NCBI GenBank assembly: GCA_964511215.1
Contig: CAZEER010000033.1
Coordinates: forward strand, 1 to 23,872
From: CAZEER01 sp964511215
GTDB taxonomy: Bacteria; Fidelibacterota; Marinisomatia; Marinisomatales; UBA1611
Direction of reading: 5' to 3'
DNA: 23,872 bases
In this document: one piece after another, positions 1 to 7,785 of the stretch
Layout of the letters: each line of letters opens with the position of its first letter
How positions within the stretch are numbered: position 1 is the first letter of the stretch
Notes under the pieces: generated by a model
Seen by the model: the letters and a program-made list of their open reading frames with translations, nothing else
The model's database searches: none
Told to the model about the DNA's origin: nothing
Translations under genes and position numbers: made by a program

Positions 1-1241
1 ATAAGATTCGAATTAGAACGCATAAGTGATACTTGAGCATCTAAAACTTCTAAAATGGTTGCAGATCCTAAACTATAACGCTCTGTAACTAGTTTTAGGT
101 CTTCTTCTGCTGAGGAAACAATTGTCCGATTCAATGGTATTATCTCTGCATAATTAGTTAAAGTTTCACGAATTAATTCCGCCTGAACACGCTGATCATT
201 TAAAAGTGTTATAAATGCATACTCTGCTTGCAACTTAGATAGCTTTGCTTGTTCCTGTTGCATAGATAAACTATTCCCTGTATAAATTGGTAAACTGATA
301 GAAAAATCTATTCCAAATAACCAATCATTATTTAATGCCTCTAACAATTGATTAGTCGTTTCTCCATTCGCTGAATAATTCATAGATGAATTTAGTAAAG
401 GTAGTCGAAGTCCCTTTGATAACTTAAAAGATAAATCTCCCAGATTGACCTGAGCTTGAGAAATAAGAATACTGGGGTTTTGGGTTTTTAATAAGTGTAA
501 AACTTCCGAGCTAGAGGGGATAGAGGGGGCTACCCATTCTTCATCTACTGCAGTTATATATTGTCCAAAATCTTGAAGACCCATATCATTAAATAATATC
601 CTTCGAGAATTTTCAAGATTCCTTTTTCTATTTATCACATCAACTCGTGCTTGCCCTGTTGCAACCTGGGCCTTTAATAGATCAGTCCTTTTCACTACAC
701 CGAGATCAAATTGTTTCCCAACAAGAGAAACTTGTTGATTTGACATTTCTAAACTTTTTTCAGCTACATCTAAAAGCTTTTGTGCTTTGAGTAAACCATA
801 ATATGATTGTATTACTTGCTGTATAACTTGAATTTTTGTTAATCGTTTATTCAATTTTGAAATAGACAAATTCGTTTTAGCCTGTTTTACTTTGTAAAAA
901 GCTCTCCCACCATCGTAGAGTGTCTGGCTTAACGAAAAACCTGCAGAATAATTATTTATATAGTTTAATTGAGGTGTTTCTTGTATAAAGTTTTCATCAA
1001 TACTTATAGAATTTCCGATAGGAAAACGGTTTTGCCGCGCGCTGGTTGAGACCTGTACCAAAGGTAATAATCCACTGTAAGATGAAGTTAAACCTTTCTC
1101 AGCAGATAAAACTCCTAGGTCTGCAGATAAAACTGTTTTTTTTCCTTGTAATGCAGTTTGTATACAATCAATTAATGCATAACCTTGGGATTTAGCTATA
1201 CTGTAAAAAACAATAATTCCAATAATCATATATTTTATCAT
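1..1241 (-). CDS. TolC-family outer-membrane efflux protein (3' end beyond window)
   Basis: This is an outer-membrane channel of the TolC/OEP family, which gives tripartite pumps or type I secretion systems an exit duct. Translating the minus strand from the ATG at 1241 gives 413 uninterrupted codons running off the window start. Residues 1-19 look like a signal peptide. The family's twofold repeat is visible: an early helical stretch with DCIQTALQ, a middle FSLSQTLYDGG, then a second repeat with FSISLPIYTGNSL and near the edge TILEVLDAQVSLMRS, a typical second-repeat TolC motif. Compared with usual lengths of about 430-480 residues, only a short C-terminus should be missing. It starts 47 nt after cca and is probably co-transcribed with it. 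No Shine-Dalgarno is visible. The pump partners are not in this window; they may lie beyond the edge. Confidence 0.88.
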   Translation of the reverse strand, partial: MIKYMIIGIIVFYSIAKSQGYALIDCIQTALQGKKTVLSADLGVLSAEKGLTSSYSGLLPLVQVSTSARQNRFPIGNSISIDENFIQETPQLNYINNYSAGFSLSQTLYDGGRAFYKVKQAKTNLSISKLNKRLTKIQVIQQVIQSYYGLLKAQKLLDVAEKSLEMSNQQVSLVGKQFDLGVVKRTDLLKAQVATGQARVDVINRKRNLENSRRILFNDMGLQDFGQYITAVDEEWVAPSIPSSSEVLHLLKTQNPSILISQAQVNLGDLSFKLSKGLRLPLLNSSMNYSANGETTNQLLEALNNDWLFGIDFSISLPIYTGNSLSMQQEQAKLSKLQAEYAFITLLNDQRVQAELIRETLTNYAEIIPLNRTIVSSAEEDLKLVTERYSLGSATILEVLDAQVSLMRSNSNL

Positions 1242-1288
1242 AAATACTTAGTCAGGTTTCAAATAATATTATTTTAAAGTTATATGGT

Positions 1289-2713
1289 TTAATCCAAATA
1301 ATTATCTTTTATTTCCATTAAAAATTTATGCGCAGCAGAATGAGTATTCTCAATTTTGCCATTCAAGATTGCTTCTTCAATAGCGGATTTGATTATTCCT
1401 ACTTTATGACCTTCAGAAATTTTGCAGATAGACATAATTTCTTTACCACGCACTGGTGATTGAAATGCTTTCATAGCATCCCGTTCAATAACGTTATTCA
1501 TTTTTTGTTCTACTTTTTCAAAGTTTTTTAAATATTGATTGATTTTTATAGGATTTTTTGTAGTTATATCTGCTCTACACAAAATCATTAAATCTTCTAA
1601 TTCATCACCAGCTAAAATCATCAACCTTCGGACAGCTGAATCAGTAACAATATCTTTAACTAATGCGATGGGTCGCAAATGTAAAAGTGTTAATTTTTTT
1701 AAATAGTTCTTTAAAAAATTAGATAATTTCATTCTTCTTGCAATGACTCCAATCATCTTTTCTCCAATTGCATCATGTCCATGAAATGTATATCCTTTAT
1801 GTTTATCAATCCTGCGAGTATTAGGTTTGGCTATATCATGAACTAGTGCTGCAAAGCGAAGTTCCATCTTATCAGAAAGCTTAGCCGCATTATCTACAAC
1901 TTGTAGCGTATGATCAAATATATCCTTATGATGCCATTCAGATGTTTGTTCCATACCATACATCGCATCAATCTCAGGAAATATTCTTTTCAATATCCCT
2001 GTTTTTTGTAATATCGTAAGACCTACCGAAGGTATTTTTGTATTTAATATTTTAAAAAACTCATCACGTATCCTCTCTTTAGAAACAATAGTAATTCTAT
2101 TTGATTGGCGTTTTATTGAGTCAAGGCAGGTCTGATTAATTTCAAATCCAAGCTTCGAAGAAAAATAAGCAGCACGCATCATTCGCAGAGGATCTTCAGA
2201 AAATGTCACATCCGGATCCAAGGGTGTCTTTATAACCATTTTATTAACATCTGCAATACCACCAAATGGATCAGTAAGCTCTCCAAATCGCGATGGGTAA
2301 ATATCCATTGCCATTGCATTAATAGTAAAGTCTCTGCGCAATAAATCCTCTTTTAATCCACTATAAACAACACTAGAAGGTTTTCTTGAATTATCATCAT
2401 ATGATTCAGCCCGAGCACTGGCAACTTCAATTGGAAGGTATTTATTTGGGATAAAAGCAGTACCAAATTTTTTGAATGGGACTACTTTTTTATAACCTAG
2501 TTTATCAGCAAGTTTCTTTGCAAATAAGATTCCATCACCTACTATCATGATATCGATATCATTTCTAGGTTTTCTCATTATAAGATCTCTTACAAACCCC
2601 CCAACAACATAAACTGCAACATTCTCTTTTTCCCCTAATTCACCTGCAGCAGTTAAAATGGAATATGCTAGATCATTATTACTTAGATTTAATATATCTT
2701 TAATATTAGTCAT
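1289..2713 (-). CDS. cca: CCA tRNA nucleotidyltransferase / poly(A) polymerase family with HD domain
   Basis: A class II nucleotidyltransferase that adds or repairs the 3' CCA end of tRNAs in the cytoplasm; it needs no template. The head domain shows GGFVRD at residues 38-43 and the metal-binding pair D52/D54 in NDIDIMI. RRDFTINAMA follows near residue 130, then DPLRMMRAA in the neck region. The C-terminal half has an HD phosphohydrolase-like domain (WHHKDIFDHTLQVV and ALVHDIAKP), as in many bacterial CCA enzymes of about 450-480 residues. The 474-aa length fits a complete protein. The start is the ATG at 2713, with no clear ribosome binding site. Poly(A) polymerase activity cannot be excluded from sequence, but a CCA enzyme is the better reading because it is the only such gene seen here. 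It faces away from the DUF4835 gene across a 71-nt intergenic region. Confidence 0.9.
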   Translation of the reverse strand: MTNIKDILNLSNNDLAYSILTAAGELGEKENVAVYVVGGFVRDLIMRKPRNDIDIMIVGDGILFAKKLADKLGYKKVVPFKKFGTAFIPNKYLPIEVASARAESYDDNSRKPSSVVYSGLKEDLLRRDFTINAMAMDIYPSRFGELTDPFGGIADVNKMVIKTPLDPDVTFSEDPLRMMRAAYFSSKLGFEINQTCLDSIKRQSNRITIVSKERIRDEFFKILNTKIPSVGLTILQKTGILKRIFPEIDAMYGMEQTSEWHHKDIFDHTLQVVDNAAKLSDKMELRFAALVHDIAKPNTRRIDKHKGYTFHGHDAIGEKMIGVIARRMKLSNFLKNYLKKLTLLHLRPIALVKDIVTDSAVRRLMILAGDELEDLMILCRADITTKNPIKINQYLKNFEKVEQKMNNVIERDAMKAFQSPVRGKEIMSICKISEGHKVGIIKSAIEEAILNGKIENTHSAAHKFLMEIKDNYLD

Positions 2714-2784
2714 CGCTAAAATTACCTAGATTCAGACAATACAAACACCTTGGAAAGTAAAACTGTTTTTCTCAATTTAATATT
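2714..2784. promoter_or_regulatory. divergent intergenic region between cca and the DUF4835 gene
   Basis: These 71 nt must hold the promoters for both flanking genes, which are transcribed away from each other. On the minus strand, TTTG, then 17 nt, then TAATTTTA lies just ahead of cca and loosely resembles the Bacteroidota TTTG/TAnnTTTG pattern. On the plus strand TTGGAA lies about 30 nt before the ATG with an AT-rich tract after it. Neither match is strong, and no dyad operator is evident. The promoter inference rests mainly on gene orientation. Confidence 0.35.
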
Positions 2785-3633
2785 ATGTCAAAAAGAAACG
2801 TATTTCTTATTTTAACATATTTTTGCATTAATCCTCTTATTGGTCAATTTATTGATATTGACATTAGTATCGATGATCGATTATTAAGAAGTGATGAAAA
2901 ACAAGAAATCATTAATCTTAAAAGTAATATTAAGAGCTTTTTTCAAAATACTACTTGGGATGATAACTACAGTGATCTTGATATTAATATCTATGTTCAA
3001 CTTATTTTTGAAGGTCTTGCGCAAAAAGGTAATGAAAAAATCTATAGCTGTCAGGCTCTTTTTTCAAATGGAGGAGACCTGCGATATTTTGATAAAAATA
3101 TTCAATTCTACTATAATTCAGGTAGTAACCTTTACTATGACCAGGTTTTATTTGAGCCATTGACAGGATTTCTCGCATTCTACGCACATCTTATATTAGC
3201 AGGCGAAATTGACACATATGAATTCAATGGAGGAAATGGTTCATTTGAGATTGCCAGAGATATAGCTCTGCGTGGCTCATCGTCAGAGTATAAAAAAGGA
3301 TGGGGTTCACGAGTTACATTAGTAGATAACATCAATAGAAATATTGGTCTAAGAAAGTCAAGGCTTTCATGGTATATTGCTATGGATTTATTTGATGAAG
3401 GTAATATGGATGCTGTCATCGAAGAAATAAATTTGATGCTTGATGGAATAGAACAATCATATCGCGATATTGGCAGGGATAACCATACACAATATTTTTT
3501 AAAAGTTCATTCTAAAAAGATAGCAAAACTATTATCTATGCTTGGACAAAAAGAACTTTTGAGAGATATGAAAGAACTTGATCCTGATAGACGAGAATTA
3601 TATCAAGATGCCTTAGAATCTATTTCTAAATAG
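2785..3633 (+). CDS. DUF4835-like exported protein
   Basis: An exported protein of unknown function resembling DUF4835, a family of about 300 residues widespread in Bacteroidota. Residues 1-20 look like a signal peptide ending ...LIGQ. The resemblance lies in an early segment with NIKSFFQNTTW, a middle region where the chain describes FDKNIQFYYNSG, and a central block with LAFYAHLILAGEIDTYEF followed by a GGNGSFEIA motif and KKGWGS. The C-terminal third is predicted helical and ends in a charged DPDRRELYQDAL segment. At 282 residues it is close to full family length. Divergence from typical members makes the assignment a family-level resemblance. It is a single-gene unit: divergent from cca upstream, and its last 31 nt overlap the 3' end of the convergent glycosyltransferase gene. 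No Shine-Dalgarno precedes the ATG. Confidence 0.7.
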   Translation: MSKRNVFLILTYFCINPLIGQFIDIDISIDDRLLRSDEKQEIINLKSNIKSFFQNTTWDDNYSDLDINIYVQLIFEGLAQKGNEKIYSCQALFSNGGDLRYFDKNIQFYYNSGSNLYYDQVLFEPLTGFLAFYAHLILAGEIDTYEFNGGNGSFEIARDIALRGSSSEYKKGWGSRVTLVDNINRNIGLRKSRLSWYIAMDLFDEGNMDAVIEEINLMLDGIEQSYRDIGRDNHTQYFLKVHSKKIAKLLSMLGQKELLRDMKELDPDRRELYQDALESISK

Positions 3634-4652
3634 GTTTTTTCCCCTTTTAAATAATGTGAGATAACAACAGACTTTTTATATATATTTTTCATAATCTTTT
3701 TATCTGTATCAATTCGAATAAATTTAAATCTCGATCTTTTTTTTATTATTGTAAAAGGATGCAAAAAAATCCAAACTAAAGCTCTAATAATTCCCGTCAC
3801 ATGATTCCAGTCAAATTTAATTACTGCATATAATAATGCAATTAACTCAAATATTATTCGCATGATTCCTAAATAGAAAGCATTTAAAAATGAATAATTC
3901 CCAAATAACATTAATAAAGAATTACGATGGTTAAGATAATATTTTTTATGGGTTTGCATTGGCAATGAAATTGCATTTTTATGATAAACAATAGATCTAG
4001 GTTCTACCCAAATTTGGTACCCCATAGCTTGCAATCTCCAGCATAAATCAATTTCTTCCATATGCGCAAAAAATTTTTCATCAAATTCTCCAGCTCTAAA
4101 AAATAACTCTTTTCTGACCATTAAGGCAGTACCAGATGCCCAAAAACATTGTCTTCTGTCATCATATTGCCCATTATCTATTTCTTGATTAGAAAACAAT
4201 CTCCCTCTAGCATATGGAAAACAAAATATATCCATATAGCCACCTGATCCACCTGCATAATCAAAAATAGTTTTATCATAATAGTTTAATATTTTAGGCT
4301 GTACAGCAGCAATTTTTTTATTTTCATCCATAATGGCAACCAGTGAATTCAACCAATCTTTATCTTGAATTGTGTCATTATTTAAAAATACTATTAAGCT
4401 TCCTCTCGCGTTATTAGCTCCAAGGTTACAACCGCCAGCATAACCTAGATTTCGAGTATTTTCAATGAGCCCAATATCTGGATAAGTTTTTTTTATCCAT
4501 TCCTGACTACCATCAGAAGAAGCATTATCAACGACTATAATTTCATAAAACTGAAAATTAGTTTGGGAAAGTGACTGAAGACATTCTGATAGTGTATCAA
4601 TCCCATTCCAATGAGGAATAATAATTGAAACTTTGGTTTCATTTTCGGGCAT
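3603..4652 (-). CDS. family 2 glycosyltransferase (rhamnosyltransferase-like)
   Basis: A GT-A fold glycosyltransferase that probably adds a sugar from a nucleotide donor to an envelope glycan or lipid carrier at the cytoplasmic face of the inner membrane. The N-terminus has the GT2 pattern VSIIIPHWNG, then VDNASSDGS at residues 41-49, the NLGYAGGCN stretch near residue 69, and a DXD-like NND at 91-93. Near residue 220, FFAHMEEIDLCWR supplies the acidic catalytic ED motif typical of WbbL-like rhamnosyltransferases. A hydrophobic region around residues 255-300 suggests membrane association. The length, 349 aa, is normal. It begins 15 nt after the DUF2723 gene and is likely co-transcribed with it, suggesting a shared glycosylation role. 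Donor and acceptor cannot be read from the sequence. Its 3' end overlaps the convergent DUF4835 gene. Confidence 0.87.
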   Translation of the reverse strand: MPENETKVSIIIPHWNGIDTLSECLQSLSQTNFQFYEIIVVDNASSDGSQEWIKKTYPDIGLIENTRNLGYAGGCNLGANNARGSLIVFLNNDTIQDKDWLNSLVAIMDENKKIAAVQPKILNYYDKTIFDYAGGSGGYMDIFCFPYARGRLFSNQEIDNGQYDDRRQCFWASGTALMVRKELFFRAGEFDEKFFAHMEEIDLCWRLQAMGYQIWVEPRSIVYHKNAISLPMQTHKKYYLNHRNSLLMLFGNYSFLNAFYLGIMRIIFELIALLYAVIKFDWNHVTGIIRALVWIFLHPFTIIKKRSRFKFIRIDTDKKIMKNIYKKSVVISHYLKGEKTYLEIDSKAS

Positions 4653-4667
4653 ACCGAATTTTATTTA

Positions 4668-7661
4668 TTATCCACCTGAACGAACCTCTTCCAAAATATT
4701 TTTTGCATTATTATCCTCAGGATTACGCTGCACCCATTCAGATAAAATCACTTCAGCTTCAGTTAATTGATTGGTCGCTCTATATATAAAAACAAGGGAC
4801 GATATAATTTCCGGATAAGCTTTTTGCCAGCGATTCCATTGCCCTCTTTTGAGTGTTTTATTACTGAATCCTCGGCTTAATATTTGAGCTTCTTTTTGCA
4901 AATAATCTTTTCTTAAATCTTCCAATATTTTTATCGAAGTCTGAGAATCATTCAACTCTCTGTAAAAAGTATTTGCATATTCAACCCTATTAAGAGGTTT
5001 TGAATTATTATAACTAATTAATTTCCCCAAAATATTTTCCAGTGATTCTTTGTCTCCGAGGTCACCGTAAATCCTCGCAATCTGGTAGTGCAAATCTTCA
5101 GATTGAATTGGAATAATATCACTGGGGATTTTTTGTTCCATCCTATCTAAAACCAGTATTATTTTCTCTTTTAGTTCTGCGAGTTCAATGTCTTGCCTGT
5201 CTTTTTTTCTATCTTTCCTTTGGTATTCCATATAATAGGTTACAGCTAATTGCATATATGCGCTTCGATAATTTTGAAGTAAGCGCTTTGTTTGCTTATT
5301 ATAGTATACCATATTATTGCCCAGATTTCTGAACATATATCCAGGTTGGTAATCTCTAGACCAAGTAAGATACGTTTCATTATCTTCTATTAGAGTGTCC
5401 TGATTGATTCCTAGCATATCTATATTATTAGATATATTATAAAAATCTCTATGACTGAAATCTGATGACCAAATATTAGGCCCTATATTTGTCATAAGAT
5501 TTTCATACATTTTATCTGCATCAACCGATTTTGTTTTGTGACTTTTTAATTGAAATGTAAGTCCTTGCATATCCATATAATTATCTAGTCCAATGCGATT
5601 TTGCCCAGAAACAGTAACTGCAAAATATATTGGAACTTTCCAATTTGCTTCATCAATTATATGCAGAATCATCATATCTTGTACGCGCAATGCTTGACGA
5701 CCATAAGTAGGTTTCATTTCCCATTCTATGTAGCCTTTTTCATTTTGTGGATCATTATATACAGGCACCTGCATTTTTTTAGTTTCCCACCTTTGCAGAC
5801 TAGATGTCAACTTGTCTATTTGGCGGTCACTGAGGTTGATAAATTTTGTATTTCCTGGGCGTTTATCTCTCCATTGCTTAATATACCACGGCGTGTTTAA
5901 TAAACTAAGGTTTACAACCGCAACATCAGTCCTAACTTTTTCAACTTCCTGTAGATACCAAAGAGGAAAAGTATCGTTGTCTCCATTAGTAAAAATAACT
6001 CCATTAGGCCCGCATGACTGTAAAATATTATAACTATAATCCCAAGCAACATAATTACCAGATCTATCATGTGAATGATAATTTGATTTAGCCATAACCA
6101 CTGGTACAAAAATTATTTGCAAGGATAAAACTATAATTAATAGTCTTTTACTTAATTTTTTATCTGTGATATTTTTTTCTATAAACTCACCAATTGCAGC
6201 AGTGCCTATACCAATCCAAATAGAAAATGCAAAAAAACTACCTACATACGAATAATCTCTTTCCCTTGGCTGAGGATCATCCTGATTAAGATATAAGATT
6301 ATTGCATATCCTGTCATAATAAATAAAGACATAATAGAAAATGCCATTTTTTCATCTCGGTATGCATGATAAAACATTCCTAAAATTCCAAGAATAAATG
6401 CCAGGGGAAGACCAAATTGACCTAAATCGATACCGTCCTCCCTTTTATTTGCACCCATGGAAATTACACTTGGATCTAACGCCGGGCCTCGGCCTGCAAA
6501 CTGCCATAAAAAGTACCTGTTATACATTTTCCGAATCTGATAGTCCCAGAAAAATCCCCACTGTTTGTTAGGTTCATGACTCCTATAGTCTTGCTCTTGC
6601 GCAGTAGAAAATTGTCTCCCAGGTCCTTCAGGATAACCCACAACTTCATGGATAGGTCGTATACCCTTAAACCTTCTAGGAAACATACCAACGTCACCAT
6701 ATTGCTCTCTTTCTAAATAAGAAATAAATGCTTCTACAGTTTCAGGATCGTTTTCATCAATACCCGGGTTTTGGTTAGAACGAATAAAAATTAAAGCATA
6801 AGTAGAATAACCAATTAGAACCAAAACCATAGATGTAAGAACAAGTGATATGAGTTTATTTTGATTTGCAATAGCCCATATCATACCAGCAAAAATACTG
6901 ATAATAAGTAAACCCGTTAATGGTACACCTATAGCAGCCGCTATTTTTGGCATTCCTTTTATAATTACATTATGGATTACAAAAAATATTATACCGGTAA
7001 TGGCTATTGTTAAGCCAAACGATTTTAATTGAAAACTATATTTTCTATAATAAATGATTAGCGCAACAAAAGGTATAGTTAACAAATTTAAAAGATGGAG
7101 TCCTGTTGCGAGACCTATCATATAAGCTATAACGAGGATATATCTCTCGTGACCATCTTCATCTGCTTTTATACTCCAGTATAATATTAACCAAACAACA
7201 ATCGCAGTGAAGAAAGTACTAAAAGCATATACTTCTGCTTCTACAGCATTAAACCAATGACTATCTGTAAATGCAAATGTTAGCGACCCAATAATTCCAG
7301 AACCAAATACTATAAAAGCATCTTGAAAAGATTCTACTTTACCACGCCAGTGATTAACAACCAGTACAATAATTAAATAAAGAAAAAACACTGAAAAAGC
7401 ACTCACAATCGGAGAGAGAATATTAACTCTAAATGCAATATCTGGGCTTATTGGTATCATGGATGCTATCCTTCCTAAAAGAAGAAAAAGTGGACTGCCT
7501 GGTGGATGAGGTACGCCTAAAGTGTATGAAACTGCAATAAATTCACCGCAATCCCAGTAAGATACAGTGGGTGCCATTGTGTCGTAGTATACTATGAAAG
7601 AAAGAACAAAGACAATTCCTGCGAGGATTCTATTAGTACGGATGTAATCTTGATGAATCAT
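4668..7661 (-). CDS. DUF2723 polytopic membrane protein, GT-C/O-mannosyltransferase-like
   Basis: A large inner-membrane protein of the DUF2723 family, related to GT-C glycosyltransferases; the animal member TMEM260 is a protein O-mannosyltransferase. The N-terminal signature is clear: SYWDCGEFI with D37 and E40, then HPPGSP from residue 52, matching the acidic motif in the first loop of GT-C enzymes. About ten or more hydrophobic segments fill the first 520 residues, including a QPRERDYSYVGSFF motif typical of the family. A soluble, presumably periplasmic half follows, containing a GVIFTNGDNDTFPLWYLQ motif. The last 180 residues look like helical TPR-type repeats (EAEVILSEWVQRNPEDNNA). At 997 aa it is family-typical. 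It precedes the GT2 gene by 15 nt. A role in glycosylating exported proteins or envelope polymers is inferred. Upstream, AAGAA next to the ATG is only a weak ribosome binding site. Confidence 0.87.
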   Translation of the reverse strand: MIHQDYIRTNRILAGIVFVLSFIVYYDTMAPTVSYWDCGEFIAVSYTLGVPHPPGSPLFLLLGRIASMIPISPDIAFRVNILSPIVSAFSVFFLYLIIVLVVNHWRGKVESFQDAFIVFGSGIIGSLTFAFTDSHWFNAVEAEVYAFSTFFTAIVVWLILYWSIKADEDGHERYILVIAYMIGLATGLHLLNLLTIPFVALIIYYRKYSFQLKSFGLTIAITGIIFFVIHNVIIKGMPKIAAAIGVPLTGLLIISIFAGMIWAIANQNKLISLVLTSMVLVLIGYSTYALIFIRSNQNPGIDENDPETVEAFISYLEREQYGDVGMFPRRFKGIRPIHEVVGYPEGPGRQFSTAQEQDYRSHEPNKQWGFFWDYQIRKMYNRYFLWQFAGRGPALDPSVISMGANKREDGIDLGQFGLPLAFILGILGMFYHAYRDEKMAFSIMSLFIMTGYAIILYLNQDDPQPRERDYSYVGSFFAFSIWIGIGTAAIGEFIEKNITDKKLSKRLLIIVLSLQIIFVPVVMAKSNYHSHDRSGNYVAWDYSYNILQSCGPNGVIFTNGDNDTFPLWYLQEVEKVRTDVAVVNLSLLNTPWYIKQWRDKRPGNTKFINLSDRQIDKLTSSLQRWETKKMQVPVYNDPQNEKGYIEWEMKPTYGRQALRVQDMMILHIIDEANWKVPIYFAVTVSGQNRIGLDNYMDMQGLTFQLKSHKTKSVDADKMYENLMTNIGPNIWSSDFSHRDFYNISNNIDMLGINQDTLIEDNETYLTWSRDYQPGYMFRNLGNNMVYYNKQTKRLLQNYRSAYMQLAVTYYMEYQRKDRKKDRQDIELAELKEKIILVLDRMEQKIPSDIIPIQSEDLHYQIARIYGDLGDKESLENILGKLISYNNSKPLNRVEYANTFYRELNDSQTSIKILEDLRKDYLQKEAQILSRGFSNKTLKRGQWNRWQKAYPEIISSLVFIYRATNQLTEAEVILSEWVQRNPEDNNAKNILEEVRSGG

Positions 7662-7731
7662 TTCTTAGATATAAATTTATTAATTTAAAAAATTGAACGG
7701 TGCTATTGTTTTTAGTTAGCAATAGATTTAA

Positions 7732-7760
7732 CAAAAAAAGCTGGTGAATTTAATCCCACC
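7732..7760 (-). terminator. possible weak rho-independent terminator after recG
   Basis: Read on the minus strand, about 25 nt after the recG stop, GGTG and CACC form a 4-bp stem with a 10-nt loop, followed two bases later by a run of seven T in AGCTTTTTTTG. The stem is short, so termination would be weak. A second inverted repeat, CTATTG/CAATAG with an 11-nt loop (7703-7725), lies further on and could instead belong to the leader of the DUF2723 gene. The 124-nt gap here also needs a promoter if the DUF2723-GT2 pair is separate from recG; I see no convincing box. Confidence 0.3.
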
Positions 7761-7785
7761 TATATATAGACCAAATGAGAAAAAA

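Noticed and set aside
2891..3419. Open frames of 60-90 codons on both strands inside the DUF4835-like gene
   Set aside because: They lie wholly within a larger coding frame with signal peptide and family similarity, and their translations are low-complexity with no motif. They are shadows.
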